Under the pieces are notes generated by a model. It worked only from the letters and a program-made list of their open reading frames with translations. It was not told the DNA's origin and ran no database searches. From Otis tarda (Eukaryota; Chordata; Aves; Otidiformes; Otididae), in the NCBI GenBank assembly GCA_026413225.1, contig CM048554.1, forward strand, positions 52,535,463-52,599,462: 64,000 bases of DNA, written 5' to 3'. Below, piece by piece: positions 12,694-26,345 of the stretch (positions are counted from its first letter, which is position 1; every line of letters begins with the position of its first letter). A program made the position numbers and the translations under genes.

Positions 12694-15600
12694 ATGACAC
12701 TGTACTTCACACCGGTTGCTGGCTATTTAGTTTTATGTCACATCCAGCATTTTATGAATTTTAATTTCCTTTTAATTTCAGCTTTTCTCTAAGTTCATGC
12801 CACATTTATAACAAAAGGCTGGATTCCCATATACTCTCCGGGATCCCAGCCTGCAGGCTTGAGGAACACAGGCCCCTGAGATCAGAGGCAGCGTGGGAGC
12901 CACATCTCACCATCCTTGTGTCACCGAGGTTCAAGGCAGGATTGTCTGCAAACTTGCCACAGGGATAGGAGGCAAAACACATGGCAACACAGGCTTTAGT
13001 AACTCAGCACTGGCACTTCATAGGTGCACGGAATGGGATCTCTTCCTTGCTGAGTGCCTCTCTTTCCAAGGGAAAGCATCGGGAACATCAGGATCTCCTG
13101 GGAAAGCTCACCCTTTCCTTAGAATGAACTAGAACAGTTATCACAGCTTTTGACATAAACATTTTTGGGCAAGGTGCAGATGTCCTGGACTCAAAATCAT
13201 TTCCAAGTCCCTTTTTAAACACTGCGTAATGATTGCATCAACCCATCATTTCCTCTGATGGAAATTCTCATTCCTAACTGCCTATTTCCACCCTTTCCAG
13301 TCAGTTAGAAAACGCTATTTCTTGTGCGAGCCCAGTCCTAACCTATGTCCTCTTAACCAAGTCTGCTCCTTCATGATCAACCAGGAACAGATGCGGAGAG
13401 AGGACTGTAGTTCTGCTTATTATCCAGAAAGCTACTTCTTTTTAAAATGTCTTAAATTTGCTTCTTTTGAGATATTTAATCCAACCCTTTTTCACCCCAA
13501 ATTTTGTGCCACTCAGAAACACTATTTAGCCCTGCTTGGAGGCAATTGCTATGGCCTGAGTTTGTTTCAGGATTTATTAAAAGGTTTCTATAGATTCTGG
13601 CAGCAGATTTGTTTGTTATTTTTAAATAACATTCATAGACTGCAAGTGATCAGGGAGGGCGAAGAGTGTTATTGCCAAAGAACTTCATCCAGGCTGGCTG
13701 AGGCACTATATTACATTAAAATAAATGAAAGGTAGCTCAGTTTCCCTGCCCATTCACATAGATCAAGAAAAACAATGCCTTTAAATGAAAACTATGCAGA
13801 ATGATCTGCCACTTATTACATTGCTTATATAGTTAAAAAAAAAAGCAGGTTTTAATGGAGGACTGCAAGTTCCAGCCTACAACTGGGTTTTACTGATGCA
13901 GAAATCACAACTAACTCATGAATTTCACATATGACACAGATATCTCTCAGCTTTTGGAAACTACCTGGCTGGACTGGATTTGGTAAGCGCTGTGACAATG
14001 CAGATGGACTTACTCCATCACCCTTCTGCTGAGCCACCTGGTCACGAGAAGCTACAGAGTCAACGCTCAAACTCAAAGCCAAATGAGTTTCTCAAGTAGA
14101 AACTTAAAGACCATGCTGTCCATTAGGAAGGAAGAAGATCACAGGAACATGGTACTTCAGAAATTGCATCTGGCAGGTCCAAGTAGCTTCGAAGCAAGGA
14201 ATGCAGTTTACTTCTTTCCGACTTAGAAGTTAAATTAAGTTATTCATTGAAATTTCAAAACCCCATGTTGCTATCAGGATTGTAATGCAGTAAGGATATG
14301 AAAACTCCAACACAATTAAAGTAAAAAAAAATATGTAAAGTACATTAATAAAATAATTACATTAAATAATTATCCCTTTATTTGCATTTAAAAATAAATC
14401 CTTTAAAGGATTACTGAATAAGCTTGAAATAAAATTAGCCAATTAACCAGCTAGTATGTGGTTAGGATGACAGAAAGCAGGCTAGCTAATTGTTTGGGGA
14501 ACGTTATTTCTCTAGCATTAAACCTCAGGGTCAGTTAAGGAGAAGATGATGAAGGAGTAAAGCTGAGCAAGAGCAAGATAAACAGCGTGAACTGCCTGTA
14601 GTGGGAAAAATATGCTGTCAGTGCATTGAGGTGGGTCAAATTGTAAGCATGACTGATGATCACCACAATCCAAAATCTGGTGATAAACATGGCAAAGCTT
14701 GAAAATCTGGATTTAGAAGCAGCCACTTTCAAATAGGTACACAGATTTTGGCTTGAACTGCCAAAATTAGTGAGTAATTTTGAAAGCATGGATACAGAGA
14801 GGCAGACTTATTTTGTAATCACTCCAACATTGTGGTTTTGATAACTAGACTGGAATTTGAACTTTCAATGATTTATTTTCTGGGTTAGAGTGGGACTGAT
14901 AAGGAAGAAAAAAGTACTGTCTTTTCTGAGAAATATTGCATTTTGTCTGGAACAGGGTAATAGAGTGGTCAAAACATAAGATGATGAGGTGGGGGGGGGA
15001 TCTACAAAAAAAAAAAAAGAAAGATACTTTTCTTTACAGATCACCTCTAAGCTTCCATTTACAGAACACAACCAGAACCTGGGGAGAAGAGCAACAGGAG
15101 CCAGGGTATGTGAAAGGAGCATCAAAGCCTCTGACTTCCCGAGAGCTTCAGCTTCAGACAGTGATGGCAAGGCTTTTGAGACCAGCGCTTTGAGAGGGTT
15201 TCACTTTGCAGGAGCTTAGAAACTTTGGGGACTCCAGCCCCAAGGCAGTAAAAATGAAAATAAGATGCTTAAAAGGAGGTTTGCAAACTCATCAGTCACT
15301 TGGACTTTGGTAGAGGATGCGGAGCTGTAAATGTAGAAGAACCAGACTGTTTCTCTAGCTACATCGCTTCCCACCACTGACTCTTACTGGAGTGAGAAAT
15401 CATCTCTTTTGGAGAGCTGAGGATGCCTCCGCTCCCTTCGCTGGGTCACCAGCCCAACAGTGGGGAGTCCTCAGCCATATCCTCCATTTTTCTGGTTTAT
15501 GAACTTGTGTTTGGCTCAGCTATATCATGCTAAATATTTGGACAAGTTTTAACTGGGATCTTCAAAGAAACCATACACATCTTTCCTGAGGCCACTGTTC

Positions 15601-16944
15601 AAAAACACGCAAAAAAAGCCGTAGCATGAAGACTGTGTCTCTCACTTTCCTAAAAATTTACTCAAACTGCTAATTGCAAAGACACTTTTGAGGAAATCAG
15701 ATTGCTAATGCTGTGATCATAGATCTGTAAAAATTTTGCTAGCAACTTTCAAAAACATGCTATAAACTTCTATAAAATCATTCAGAGGAGACAATCCTAG
15801 TTTAATCCATGCAAAACCAAAACTGTACAAACAAGACACAAAATTCTGAAATTTACATTTTAATAGAGAAATGTTGCTGGAAAATTATTTTAAATTATAC
15901 CTTTTACCTCATCAGTGAAATTATCTGTATGAAATGAAACAAATGCCCCTGAAAGCTGTCCTGCGAACAACGTGCAGATGCTTTTTAAAGAAATAAGAGG
16001 TAAATTACCAACTAAAGAATATATATCTGAATTACCAAGGTATTAAAATCCCTTTTTGGCATACTTTGCTTGCTTCTAACTTGACCTTAGATGGTAGCTT
16101 CTCCACAGAATTTGTTTCATCATAATTATGAACCATTTTGTTCTTTTCAGCACATTTTCATCTAACTTTCTTACACTGTATTGCAGACCTTTGTACCAGC
16201 TTTTACTGCTTGTTCTGTTTTATCACAAAGAAACCAACTTCAACATGTTGCTTTCTTCCTTTCACAATTTTCTTGACTATGCTAAACACCAAGCCTCCTT
16301 TAATTTATCAATAATCATCCCTAGCAAGTACCTAAATGCTTTTGCTGCATCTCTGAATGACCCAGGATAATTATGCACAAAGGCATGGGTGTCATATAGC
16401 TGAAAAGACAACAGGAACGTTTTTCGCCAAGATGAATTAAATGTTCCGAATTATAAAAGCCATGTGTTGCCTTTATCTCTAGCCTGGTATTCAAGGATAC
16501 CTTGATTTCTTACTAACATCTTGCAATAGGAAAAACATGCTCTCATTCAAGCTCAGAACAAGCACGGCACATCAGGCACAAGGCTGTCAGCACAGTCGAG
16601 CACCAGGAAAGCGGAGCTGAACAATTCAGTCGTGGGCAATGTGAGGCCCTTGGCTTTCAAGCATATGAACTTTGATACTCCCTACTTCTTGTATTGCTCT
16701 TTGGCAATTCAAAGCACCATATTGACTTCAGTTGCATAATGTTGTTTCACAAACATTAATGTTCCTGCTCTCCTTAATAAGCATTCCTATCCGTTACCAC
16801 ATGCAGTGTCAAGTGCTCTTCAAATGTTTTCAGGATGAATCCAGAAAAGTGCAATGGCATTTGCTCCCTAGGCCACAGCTCCTCTTTGAGGACTCCCAAC
16901 CTAACTTCTTCCATTCACACTGTCTGTGAGGAGCACTGAGCCCT
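12694..16944. other. Intergenic, no gene recognised
   Basis: It holds the AT-rich block at 14285-14510 and a G9 then A12 homopolymer pair at about 14991-15017. A 137-codon plus-strand frame at 13322-13735 is cysteine- and leucine-rich without recognisable motifs, and its codon content looks non-coding. Confidence 0.6.
14285..14510. promoter_or_regulatory. AT-rich, homeodomain/POU-site-rich block (enhancer candidate)
   Basis: A compact AT-rich block holds TAATTA twice (14354-14359, 14367-14372), the perfect octamer ATTTGCAT (14380-14387), a perfect 12-bp palindrome TCCTTTAAAGGA (14399-14410), and further CCAATTAACC and GCTAGCTAATTG elements. It lacks simple repetition. Such motif-dense AT-rich sequence is common in conserved developmental enhancers, but conservation cannot be tested here. 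Confidence 0.3.
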
Positions 16945-17030
16945 GAGATGGAAGCAATTCCCTCCCATCATTTTACAAGCGAGGATACTGAGGATGAGAA
17001 TTAAGATCACATTTCAGCACGTAAATGTCT
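16945..17030 (-). mobile_element. MIR-type SINE fossil, antisense
   Basis: The order CCCATCATTTTACAAG, GAGGATACTGAGGATGAGA and ATTAAGATCACA follows the antisense MIR core (CCCATTTTACAGATGAGGAAACTGAGGCTCAGAG and on) with scattered substitutions and an unaligned tail. MIR copies are old and present in all amniotes, so a degraded copy in a bird is expected. Confidence 0.5.
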
Positions 17031-18664
17031 GCCTGCCTGAAAAGAGGACTAGAAACAAGGAAAACTCCCCTGACATAGCTGTCAGGTGAGACCCCAGATG
17101 AGGGAAATCAGTGCCTGCTGTAACCCCTGCAGTGGCTGACAGCCAGCTTTGGGTCAGGATGTGCTCCAGGAAAGGGCTGAAGGAGCTTGCATCCCTCTGA
17201 GCAGGAACACGGCATTGCTACAGCCACAGCACCACCCTCAGCAGCAGGGTTTGTTCTTGATGTTGGCTTGGGGTGAACAGCTTCCAAGGGTCCCAGCTGG
17301 GCTGGACCTTCACATGGAGATCCAGCACTGAATGCCCAGCTCAAACACATGCACAGAGTCAATAGCAAACGAGGAGTTGCACTTCCCAAGACTACAATCT
17401 CAAAACTCCTGTAAGGCCTTCTCTCCTACTACCTGAAGGATATTAAGTGAAGGTTTTTCCCAGTAAACGTAGCTGAGTACTTCTACCCTGAGTGCTCCAA
17501 AGGGGATCGGGCAAACAAACATTAGGAAGGAGGAAAAGAAATACCGGTATAGAGTATGTTGTTAGAAATTGTCATCTAGAAGGAAAGCTTCACTTCCCTC
17601 TAAGTCTGGCAGGCTGAAGAGACTGAAGTGGTAGTTTGGGAATGCTTGAAAATCTAGGGGGCATCTGTAAGTAAACATTTTTTAAGATCTTTCATGAATG
17701 TAAGAATACATTGTTATTTTCTGTAAAGAGCATTTAACTTTCACATTAAGACTCAGTTCAGCGAGACATTTCTATTTGCCCCCTCATTGCAACCATGTAG
17801 TCTTGGTAGAACAAATACATTGTCAACATCTACCCTTCCGGCTAGAAGCAAGTACTATCAGCCATAGAGACAGGCATTTTCCTCTCGCAACCACAGCCCC
17901 ATAAGGCCTGGTTTAGCAGTAGCATGACTAGGAGTCCATGCCGCAGAACAAACTGCCTGAGGACAAGCTGCACAAAGAGGACACAGCAGCCTCTTTCTGT
18001 TTGCTCTCTCCCACCAAGGCCAGGCTGGACCCTTCTCTTAACTAGCTCCAATCAGCAGTGAACTGTCAGACTCATCTGTAAGAGCAGCAGCCACATTTCA
18101 GGATGTCAGCACGCCACTCTGACATCAATAACAGATCTGGGTCACATCTGTGATGCAGGCAGTGGAAGCAAGTGCTGTGCACCAACGGTCCCACCGCTGA
18201 ACCACACAGACCCCACACCAGCCCGTCTGGAGGCATCTCCACAGCCTCTGGCTGCTTCAAAGCGTGTAAAAAATAATGGAGCAGTCAGGCAAAGCTCCTC
18301 TCTCTGCTCACATTTATTATTTGGGGTTATCATCTACCTGGAAATGTTGACATTCCTGAAACACCATCATTTCAAAAACTGCCTGCACCAAGCCATTTAA
18401 AAATGATTCATTTACAGACTACCAAAAACTTTTGACAAAAGTCGAAGTGCTTCTTTCCAACAGCAACTTCATTTCATTATAGATATGCATTCAGAAGATG
18501 AAGTCCTTTTTAGGGATGAGCAATTGAAGGGTTTAATCACTAAAAAGATCAAAGTGACACACTTTAACCTTATCAAAAGAGTTTCTTTCCAATTATTTTC
18601 TAAACAAAAACCTTATTAGAATTATGCATTCCATGCAATGCCTTGCTGTTAATGAAAAGAATAA

Positions 18665-18706
18665 TTTTCCTAATGAAAATGAAATTATTTTCATTTTCCT
18701 AATGAA
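18665..18706. repeat. Direct repeat enclosing a short hairpin
   Basis: TTTTCCTAATGAA occurs at 18665-18677 and again at 18694-18706. Between and overlapping them lies a perfect inverted repeat with 10-bp arms GAAAATGAAA (18675-18684) and TTTCATTTTC (18689-18698) around a 4-base loop. The arms include ATGAAAAT-type homeodomain-like words. No known element is recognised. Confidence 0.7.
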
Positions 18707-21700
18707 TAAAATCATAACATCTTATTCCAAAGTTTCTCATCAGTTCACTTTAAAAGAGAATTACCTAACAGCACAACGGAAAGAGAGTAAATCAGCTTCC
18801 AGTGAGCGCAAATGGGTGCTTAGCCTCGACAGCCATCTAGCATGGAAAATTTTAGCCCCAAATAGCTCAAGTTCAGCAAAGTTATAAGGAACTGAAACCC
18901 GAGCCTTCTCATGATAAGTGTAAGGAAACTGCAATGAGACTGACAGAGTCAGTAGGGTGATGACAAAGTACTCAAGTCTCCTCCTTGAAGCAACAGAATT
19001 TAACCTTCATGGCAGAACAGCTGCAGGGAAGCCAAGATGGTTCTCAGGTAGGCAAAGCTGCCAATGGGCTGGATGCCCAGCCTTGTCCCCCAGCATGAGG
19101 ATGCCAGATGGGCCCAACTGGCTTTCAGTCACCAGGATGCAGCTGGCCCCAGGCCCTCCCTGGAAAGCTGAAGATTCTAGGAGGTTCTCAGACCCTTAGA
19201 TGGGCGGAAAATGTCTCCATTGCCTTCTGCAGGTATCCTATCTCAACCTAGCTCTCCCTCCTGCCCAGAGAGAGGGACTAAGGTGGACTTTTGGCCATGT
19301 AGAAACTCCCTTTCTCTCTGGATCACTGTTTCCATCTCTCTGAATCAGGCCAATGATATCAACAAGAAATGCATGAAGCAAAATTATTGTTTTGCTCCAG
19401 CTCAGCTCCCAGGAACCATTTCTTCCCCTGGTCAGCAGCTCATCTCTAGAGGTCCAGCTACCACCTGCCAGAGGTGGTGTTCCTGACACTCCAATACTCA
19501 GTAGAGATCAGGCATCATCCCTCAAACCCAGGTGAGGAGGAACTCTCACTTCTGCACCTAGTTTTCCCTGTGTGTGCCACCCTCTGCTTCTTAGCAGACC
19601 CCATGCATGGTACTTTTCAGCAAGGTGGTTATGCCTTTTCCACCTTCCCATCATTAAAAGCCTCAAATTTTTTTCATCTTAAAGGTGAAAAAGGAAGCAA
19701 AGAGAAATACCATCTCTAGATGAAATAGAAAGGAGACTTTTAATAGGCAGAATAGACCGTGTTCCTGAAGTGCTACTGAAGGGATCTGGCCACCAGAAAT
19801 ACAGAACAGGAAAGGTTAAAAAAGCAAAAATACTATAGTATATTTCCTTGGGATCTTACGACGATCCAGAAATCCTTTTGCCCAGTTTCTCCACACATGA
19901 CCCTTACTCTGATAGATTGCAGTAAGTCATGTTTCCTCTGCTTCCTCATGTTGAATGTGCGGTCATCCTAGCGAAAGCAAGGCAAAGGTAGCAGAAGTTT
20001 ATTTACTTAATTGCCCAATGGCTTATCTAGCCATATCCAGCCTATTCATCCCAGGACTTCAGCTTGGATGGACATGAGGTCCAGCGTACCCTGGGTAGGA
20101 CAGCTTGCAAGAAGCAGCTCTTTGCAAGGTGATGAGTGGGAGAGGGCTCAGCTCTGCAGAAGCCCATCTTGAACAGGGCTGGTACCAATTAAGTGGCTGG
20201 AGCTGGCTGCCAGCATTCAGCTGACACATTCCCACCACGTCAGGTGTGATGTAAGATGCTGCTGTCTAGCTGTTCGGTCTTCAAAGCCAATAGGATAGGC
20301 ACAATTAAAATGAAGAAAATAGATGAGGAAAACATTCCTAGCCTTCAGTAGTCATTAGCCTATCCCAACCCAAAATTTCCTGCCTGCACAACACTTAGTG
20401 TCCTGCATACCATATGGGTGCAGAAGACATTCAGCAGCCAAAACAGCAGTACCTTCACACCTGTCCTTGCCCTGTCTGCACAACTTTCCTCCATCATATA
20501 ACATCAGGTAGGCAGCTCTCTGCATCTCATGATGCTTCATGCAGCCTCTGCCCTAAAAAGGAACATCTCCCAAGTCACCGTCTGACCCCAGCATTGGTTT
20601 TCTCGACCATGTAGCACCTGACTCCAGGCTCCTACTGTAGGGTTTTCAGGATGATTGTAACAGTACCAAGTGCTATTAAAGACCCAGGTTCAGTTTTCAA
20701 GAGTAGCTTGTACCATCTCTTGAGAGAAAATTTCTGCAAACACAGCTCAGACTGAAGTCACTGAGAACAGCAAGAAAAGACAGACTTGGCTCTTAACAGT
20801 GCTCGTTATAACCCCTGTAAAAGCTTTGTGCTGGTGTACAAGAAGAAAGGAGAAAAAGAGAAGAGAGAAGCACAGTAGCACGAGCTCTTTGCCCAACAGT
20901 TCTCTCCGAATTATGTCCTCTGGCTTTAAATCCGAGGCTGTAGCCATGTGAAGCCATGCCAGCCGTGTCCGGGTCTGGTGGGGCCAGGGCGTGCCATTCC
21001 CACCAGACATGCGCTTGTGCTGTGCAGCTGAGGGTCACCAGCACAGGCAGCAGCTCCACCACCCCCTGAGCCATGAGAGACACTGCTGCAATGGTTCACC
21101 GCTCACTGGCACGATGACATACGCTGCGGGACCTGCCAAACCAGAGCTCTCATTCAGCCTAAAGCTGGGGTTGCACAGACATCTGTGTGTACCTCAGTAG
21201 TCTCCTGAAAGGCTGCAACGCCCCTCATGCCCTGGGCCGTCTTCACTGTGGAAAGGCAACCCGGTCAAGTGAAGTCTCTTCGGGGCTGTGCTGGAAGCTT
21301 GTCTTTTCCAAATACGTCGAAAAGAGAAGGCCAGGGCTGGATGCAGGTTTGCTGAGATCAGGGCTATTCTGGTGCAGACAGGCTATGTGCTACTGATAGG
21401 GAGGATTAATGAGCCAGGCTGCTCATCTGTTGCAATTAGAAACAACACTACAACTATTTTGGTGCCATTTCTCTGCAGAGCACTCGAACGGCTTATCAGC
21501 CCCTTCTATATCTCCATGTAATCATGGCTTCGTTAAATATAGGATGGTAAACTGCCATACGTATGCATTGCTCTTCATTTAGAGCTAAGGCCAGAGGGCA
21601 TTTTGCTAAGGCTCGCAAGACAGTAAAAAGAGGTTTACTGAAGTTTACTGAATGGCACTAATACAACTTCAGTGTCACATGACTGAAGCCAAAATTGCTC

Positions 21701-24390
21701 TGGTATTTTCAGTGCATATAGGACAGACGGACACAATGAGGACCCAATTTGCTCTGGTTTCAAGGAGAAGGGCCTCAGGAGGTCCTGAGGGAACTAATCA
21801 CATTTATCAGCAACCAGCTGAGGCTTTAAGAAGTGGTTTTGTGACATTAGTAAAGCAAGAAGACTTCTAGCTCCTGGGCTCACGCTGCTCTGTGACCATG
21901 GACATCCCTCTCATCCACCCCACGACAACACACGTCTAAAGGATGAGGTCTCAACTCCTGCTTCCACAGTGTTATTTAGAAGCATGGGTGATACTTAGGA
22001 GCAGAGAGGGACTCCCAGAGAAACCCAGTCCCATCTTACAGCAAACATACTGTGTTTCATACAGATCCTACAGAGCTGTAAACATTTTATCTGCCTAAAT
22101 TCCCTGACAAAGATAAATCATGACTGTGCACCAAAACTTCAACACACATCAAAATTTCAGAGTAGGAACTGGGCTCTCATTTGAAGTTTTCTGAGGTTTT
22201 TACTGATGCTACGTGAGCAGAAGTTCAGCCAAGTCAGCTGGCAGCAACAGCTCACCCCGTGCACCTGAGTTTCCCTTTCAGACACTGTCACAGACCCCAG
22301 CCCAGAAGAGCCAAGCCCAGAGAGGTTTCTCCAAAGGTGGCACTCCAGCCGGATCAACAGCTGAAGTGCAGCTGGACTCCACGCTGTCACCTCACTGTCG
22401 CCGCAGTCCTCGCCAGTCAAGGAGCACAGCTGAAAAGAGAGGAGGTTTTGGAGAAGGAGCACAAACTCTCAGTCTGCTCCTCAGCACCCGTTTGCTTCCC
22501 CCTGAAAATGAATCCCTACAAGCCACTACCAGTAACTGCAAAAGTTTGGTCTCAGGTGTTGGAGTACTACAAGACAGAGCAAAGCGATGTAAGGCAGATG
22601 CACAGCACAGCATCTAAACCAGATGCCTTGAAAAGAGCTTTCAAATGGATGCTAGTGGGGCAAAGCTTTGTTCAGGACTGTCAGACCTTGTTCACATCTC
22701 TGAAAACATAAGGGGCTCCAGGCAAGCTCCTCAGCCCAGCTGTCTCCTGGTTTTCACACCAGTACCCTCTTCCATCACCCCTGTGGACTTTAAAAAATGA
22801 CCAGAACATTCTCTCGGGGAAGCTGCTGTCAATGCCTCTGGCCAGACATTTTGTATCTGCATGCATCCTGGACCAAAGAGAGAGATCTTACAAACCCAGT
22901 GACACTCTATTCAGGGTCCCTGCACAGCAGACAAACCTCTGTCCATTCTTATAGCAACTTACTACTCTGCTCTACAATGTGATCTTCTCTAAACGCTCCA
23001 CTGGCCTCTGCCAGAAGTGCAACTTGATATGAAACCCCCAAGTGCCAGACAGCTCCTTCATCTCTCCATGACAAATAAATCTTTGTGATAAATCCATGCT
23101 CTCCAATGTCACCTCTTGTATATAGACAATCAAAGAAGCTAAGGTACACCAAGCAGAAGTGTGAAGACAAGGCATATGAGTCAAATTACACTTAACCTCT
23201 GGTTTAGTGCTTTTATCTATCAGAAATAGTTTGTTACGTGTCTTAACTTTACTCCTTGATTCACGTTAGGTTTCCTTAAGTGTTTCTGTACTGTGCTGAA
23301 CTCTTCCTCCTCCCAGATACAGCTATTCTTATCCCCTGGAATAAAACTTCAGGTTATTTTTCCTCGTCACTGAAATGAACCCAGCCCTGAGGCAGGAGCT
23401 CATGGGCTCTGTGCTCACTCTGACAAACTCATGTCACAGCCTGGGAAAACGCCAAACAGATGGGCATCTTACGACGGAGGATTTAAGCCAGACTGGATTC
23501 AGCCAAAGTCGACAGGAGCTCAGACAGCTTCTGAGGCAAGGGACCATATCTCTACATGCTCCAGGACACTGGCTCCATCAAGACGCAGAAAGGAAAATCA
23601 GCCACTGAGTCACTGGCAGGATTTTGGGCTGCACACTGGGTAAGTACTGCTACAGCTCGATGCACACCTGACAGGCCTCCCCACCCTGGGCAGCACCAAC
23701 TAGAGACCAGTGTGTTACTCTGCAAGTGACTGCAATATGCAATTTTGTCATCCCAACAGTGTTCCTTGTTTCTAGTAACAAGAAGGTTGCAGGCTTGCAA
23801 GCAGGAATTGCTGAAGGAGAAAGTCTTAGGCTCTGGTCTCCCTGGGAGAGATGCTGCCTGGCTAATACCAAACTCAAACCAGAAGCCCATCAAGGTGGCT
23901 GAAAACATTCATCCAGCTGCAGTACACCTTGAAAATGACTGGCTTTAAATTGCTTTCCTCTAGTCTGAAGAACAACATGGTTGGGAAAGATGCAAAAGAC
24001 AGCCAAGTCAAGGCAAGAAAAGAGACTACTCCTTCAGCTCATGCTCCATTGGGACAAAAGTCCAACACAGGGAGAGGAGATAGCAGAAGAATGAAACCCT
24101 CAGCAAAAAAAAGCACCCATTGAGCAGAGACATTAAGATTGCATCCAGCACTGGGAGGATGCTGGGGTCTGGCAGCACCCCGGACCACAGCTGGGAACAC
24201 GGCATAGCTTGAACCACTTCCCTTTGCTGCCAGGAGCAGCATGCTCAGGGAAAACAACAAAGGCTCTAATTATTGGCTTCTGATGTCAGGCTGTGCTCAA
24301 ACCATTTGCAACCTGCTCATCAGTAACCTCCTCTGTGGTACCTACAGGAGCAGCCACCAGACAAGCCACAGGAAAGTAGATACCTGCTAA

Positions 24391-24429
24391 TCTTGTTATC
24401 TTGTTATCTCTTGTTATCTCTTCGATATC
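24391..24429 (+). repeat. Short tandem repeat TCTTGTTA
   Basis: Three units of TCTTGTTA(TC) follow each other, with a degenerate end TCTTCGATATC. It is a small local tandem duplication in intergenic DNA. Confidence 0.8.
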
Positions 24430-25924
24430 CCTTAACTCAGTCAAGAGATAGCACACTTTATTTTTGTCCTCCCTACTGAATCAGCATCTTCAGCTCCCAG
24501 GAGGCTTTCCCGCTGCTGGTAGCGCACAAGCCGAGAGCAGAACCTGAGGCCAAAACGCTCCCAGTCTGCTCAGCACTTTCCCATACCCCTTGTGTCTCCT
24601 ATCTCAGCCTTGTCAGCTCCTGCGTGCGCTTTTGAATATACCTTTCTACAACCAGTCATTGGCCAGTCTTGTGACCATAAGGTAACAATGCACTTCCTAC
24701 ACGATTGCTTCATCTTGAAACACTCCTAGCCTATATCTGTCAAGCGAGTAGGAGAGGGACCTCTGATTCCTCTTTCCCCAGAGGATGTTAGCACAACATT
24801 TGTGAAAGGTGAAGTCATAAGAAGCCTCAGAAAATCAAGTGCCAAGACAAAAAGGGGGATTTGGTTCGGTCCCCAGCGTGACCCAGAAGAATGAAGCATA
24901 TAAGATACTTAGCACAGAAAGTTGAACAATCTCTTGGCTCTGAAAGTCCAACCTTAAAATCAGGATAGCTTGCAAGATCAATAAATTGAACAGAGATTTA
25001 CGGCAGGTCTTAACGGTCTCACACACTAACAGTTCACCAATCTGTAGAGATCCCAGTTTGTAAAGAGAAAGTGGATTCACAACCAGAAGCAGCACTTGCT
25101 GCCACCACCCTGCCTGGCTTTTTGCACGCTGGATTTCAGGGACCCGCTCCCGAGACCTGGGTCTTGAGGGCGATGCTCTCAGAAACAAGCACTCGGGGGT
25201 CTACCCCAAGCTTCCCAAGGGGAGAAATGGAAAGCAAGTTATGAGGTAATCTAGTTTTCCAGGACAGTACCTATTTTAGCATACCTCGCACACAAGCATG
25301 CAATGCTGATGCTGAGTGGGGAAAAGCAGGTCCTGTCCTTGCTGACACTCATGTGTGCATTGAAAGCTATTGAATTCTTTCCTCAACTTGTGTTTTGTTT
25401 TAACCATGCCTCATCTCAGAGAGGCTGGGAGTGCATGGCAGCCAGTGGTAACCTAGCTACCTACTCCTTCGGCCTTGCTTCCTCTTAGAAATGAGGGCAA
25501 ATCTAGGTTTTTTTCTGGCTATGAGCGTGTGGTGCTCAAACAGGGCCTTTCTACTGATACACGGGTACATATTCACAGTGTATCATATCAGGTACCAGAA
25601 AAGGAGGCCTTTCCAGCACGCACGCAGGGCTCCCAGGTGGTCTAACACTCATACAAGCCCTGTGTATGAGAGGCATACATAGGGCTGTTCATGTATGGCC
25701 TACATGACCCCGCTCCTGCCCTCAGGCATAAAGATGCAAAGTGATCATTCACTGGCTTCAATAAATTCTGCCTGAAAACCAGTATTTCTCCCTAGCCAGT
25801 TCCCTGTTGGAGTGGTTCCCAGGCTGCCATTTCCCAGCATGGCCTTCATAACATAAATCTCCTGAGCTCCTCTCCTCCAGCCCAGCCCCGGTCCCCTCCA
25901 AGGGAACAGGCCCGCACAAAGGAG

Positions 25925-26345
25925 GGGTTTGATCCAGCCTGTCCCCGCTACCAACGGACCCACAGCAAACTCCACTCGCTCACAACCTTGTGTTGCCCTG
26001 CCCCATTGTTTCCAAGTTCACAACACCGGACGGCAAATCAGGCAAATTTTACCCTACGCCCACTGCTTCTCACCACAATGAGCACAAAGGCTGACGGGGT
26101 TTCTGCAGCAAGGAGCAAGCTCTCCAAACTCCATGTTTGCGCAGGTGGCAGCATCGGCACTGCTCAGCCTTACCGAGGCAAATGCATCGGACCCTCCGCT
26201 GCCAGTAACTTACTCAGGGCTGCGAGGGCTACTCTTTGGCTTAAACAAGAGTCAAACGCAAGAACTTACATGGTGGCAAACTTGCCCGATCCAAGGCAGT
26301 GCGTGGCAGCTGAGGCTGAACCAGAGAGAACGCTGTGAATCACGT
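25925..26345. other. CpG-elevated intergenic segment
   Basis: Roughly 18 CpGs fall in about 420 bp, between stretches with few. It lies about 1.6 kb beyond the predicted DUSP10 poly(A) region. Overlapping plus-strand frames here (25988-26338, 26133-26408) show no recognisable domain. It may be a regulatory element or a transcript start. Confidence 0.3.
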
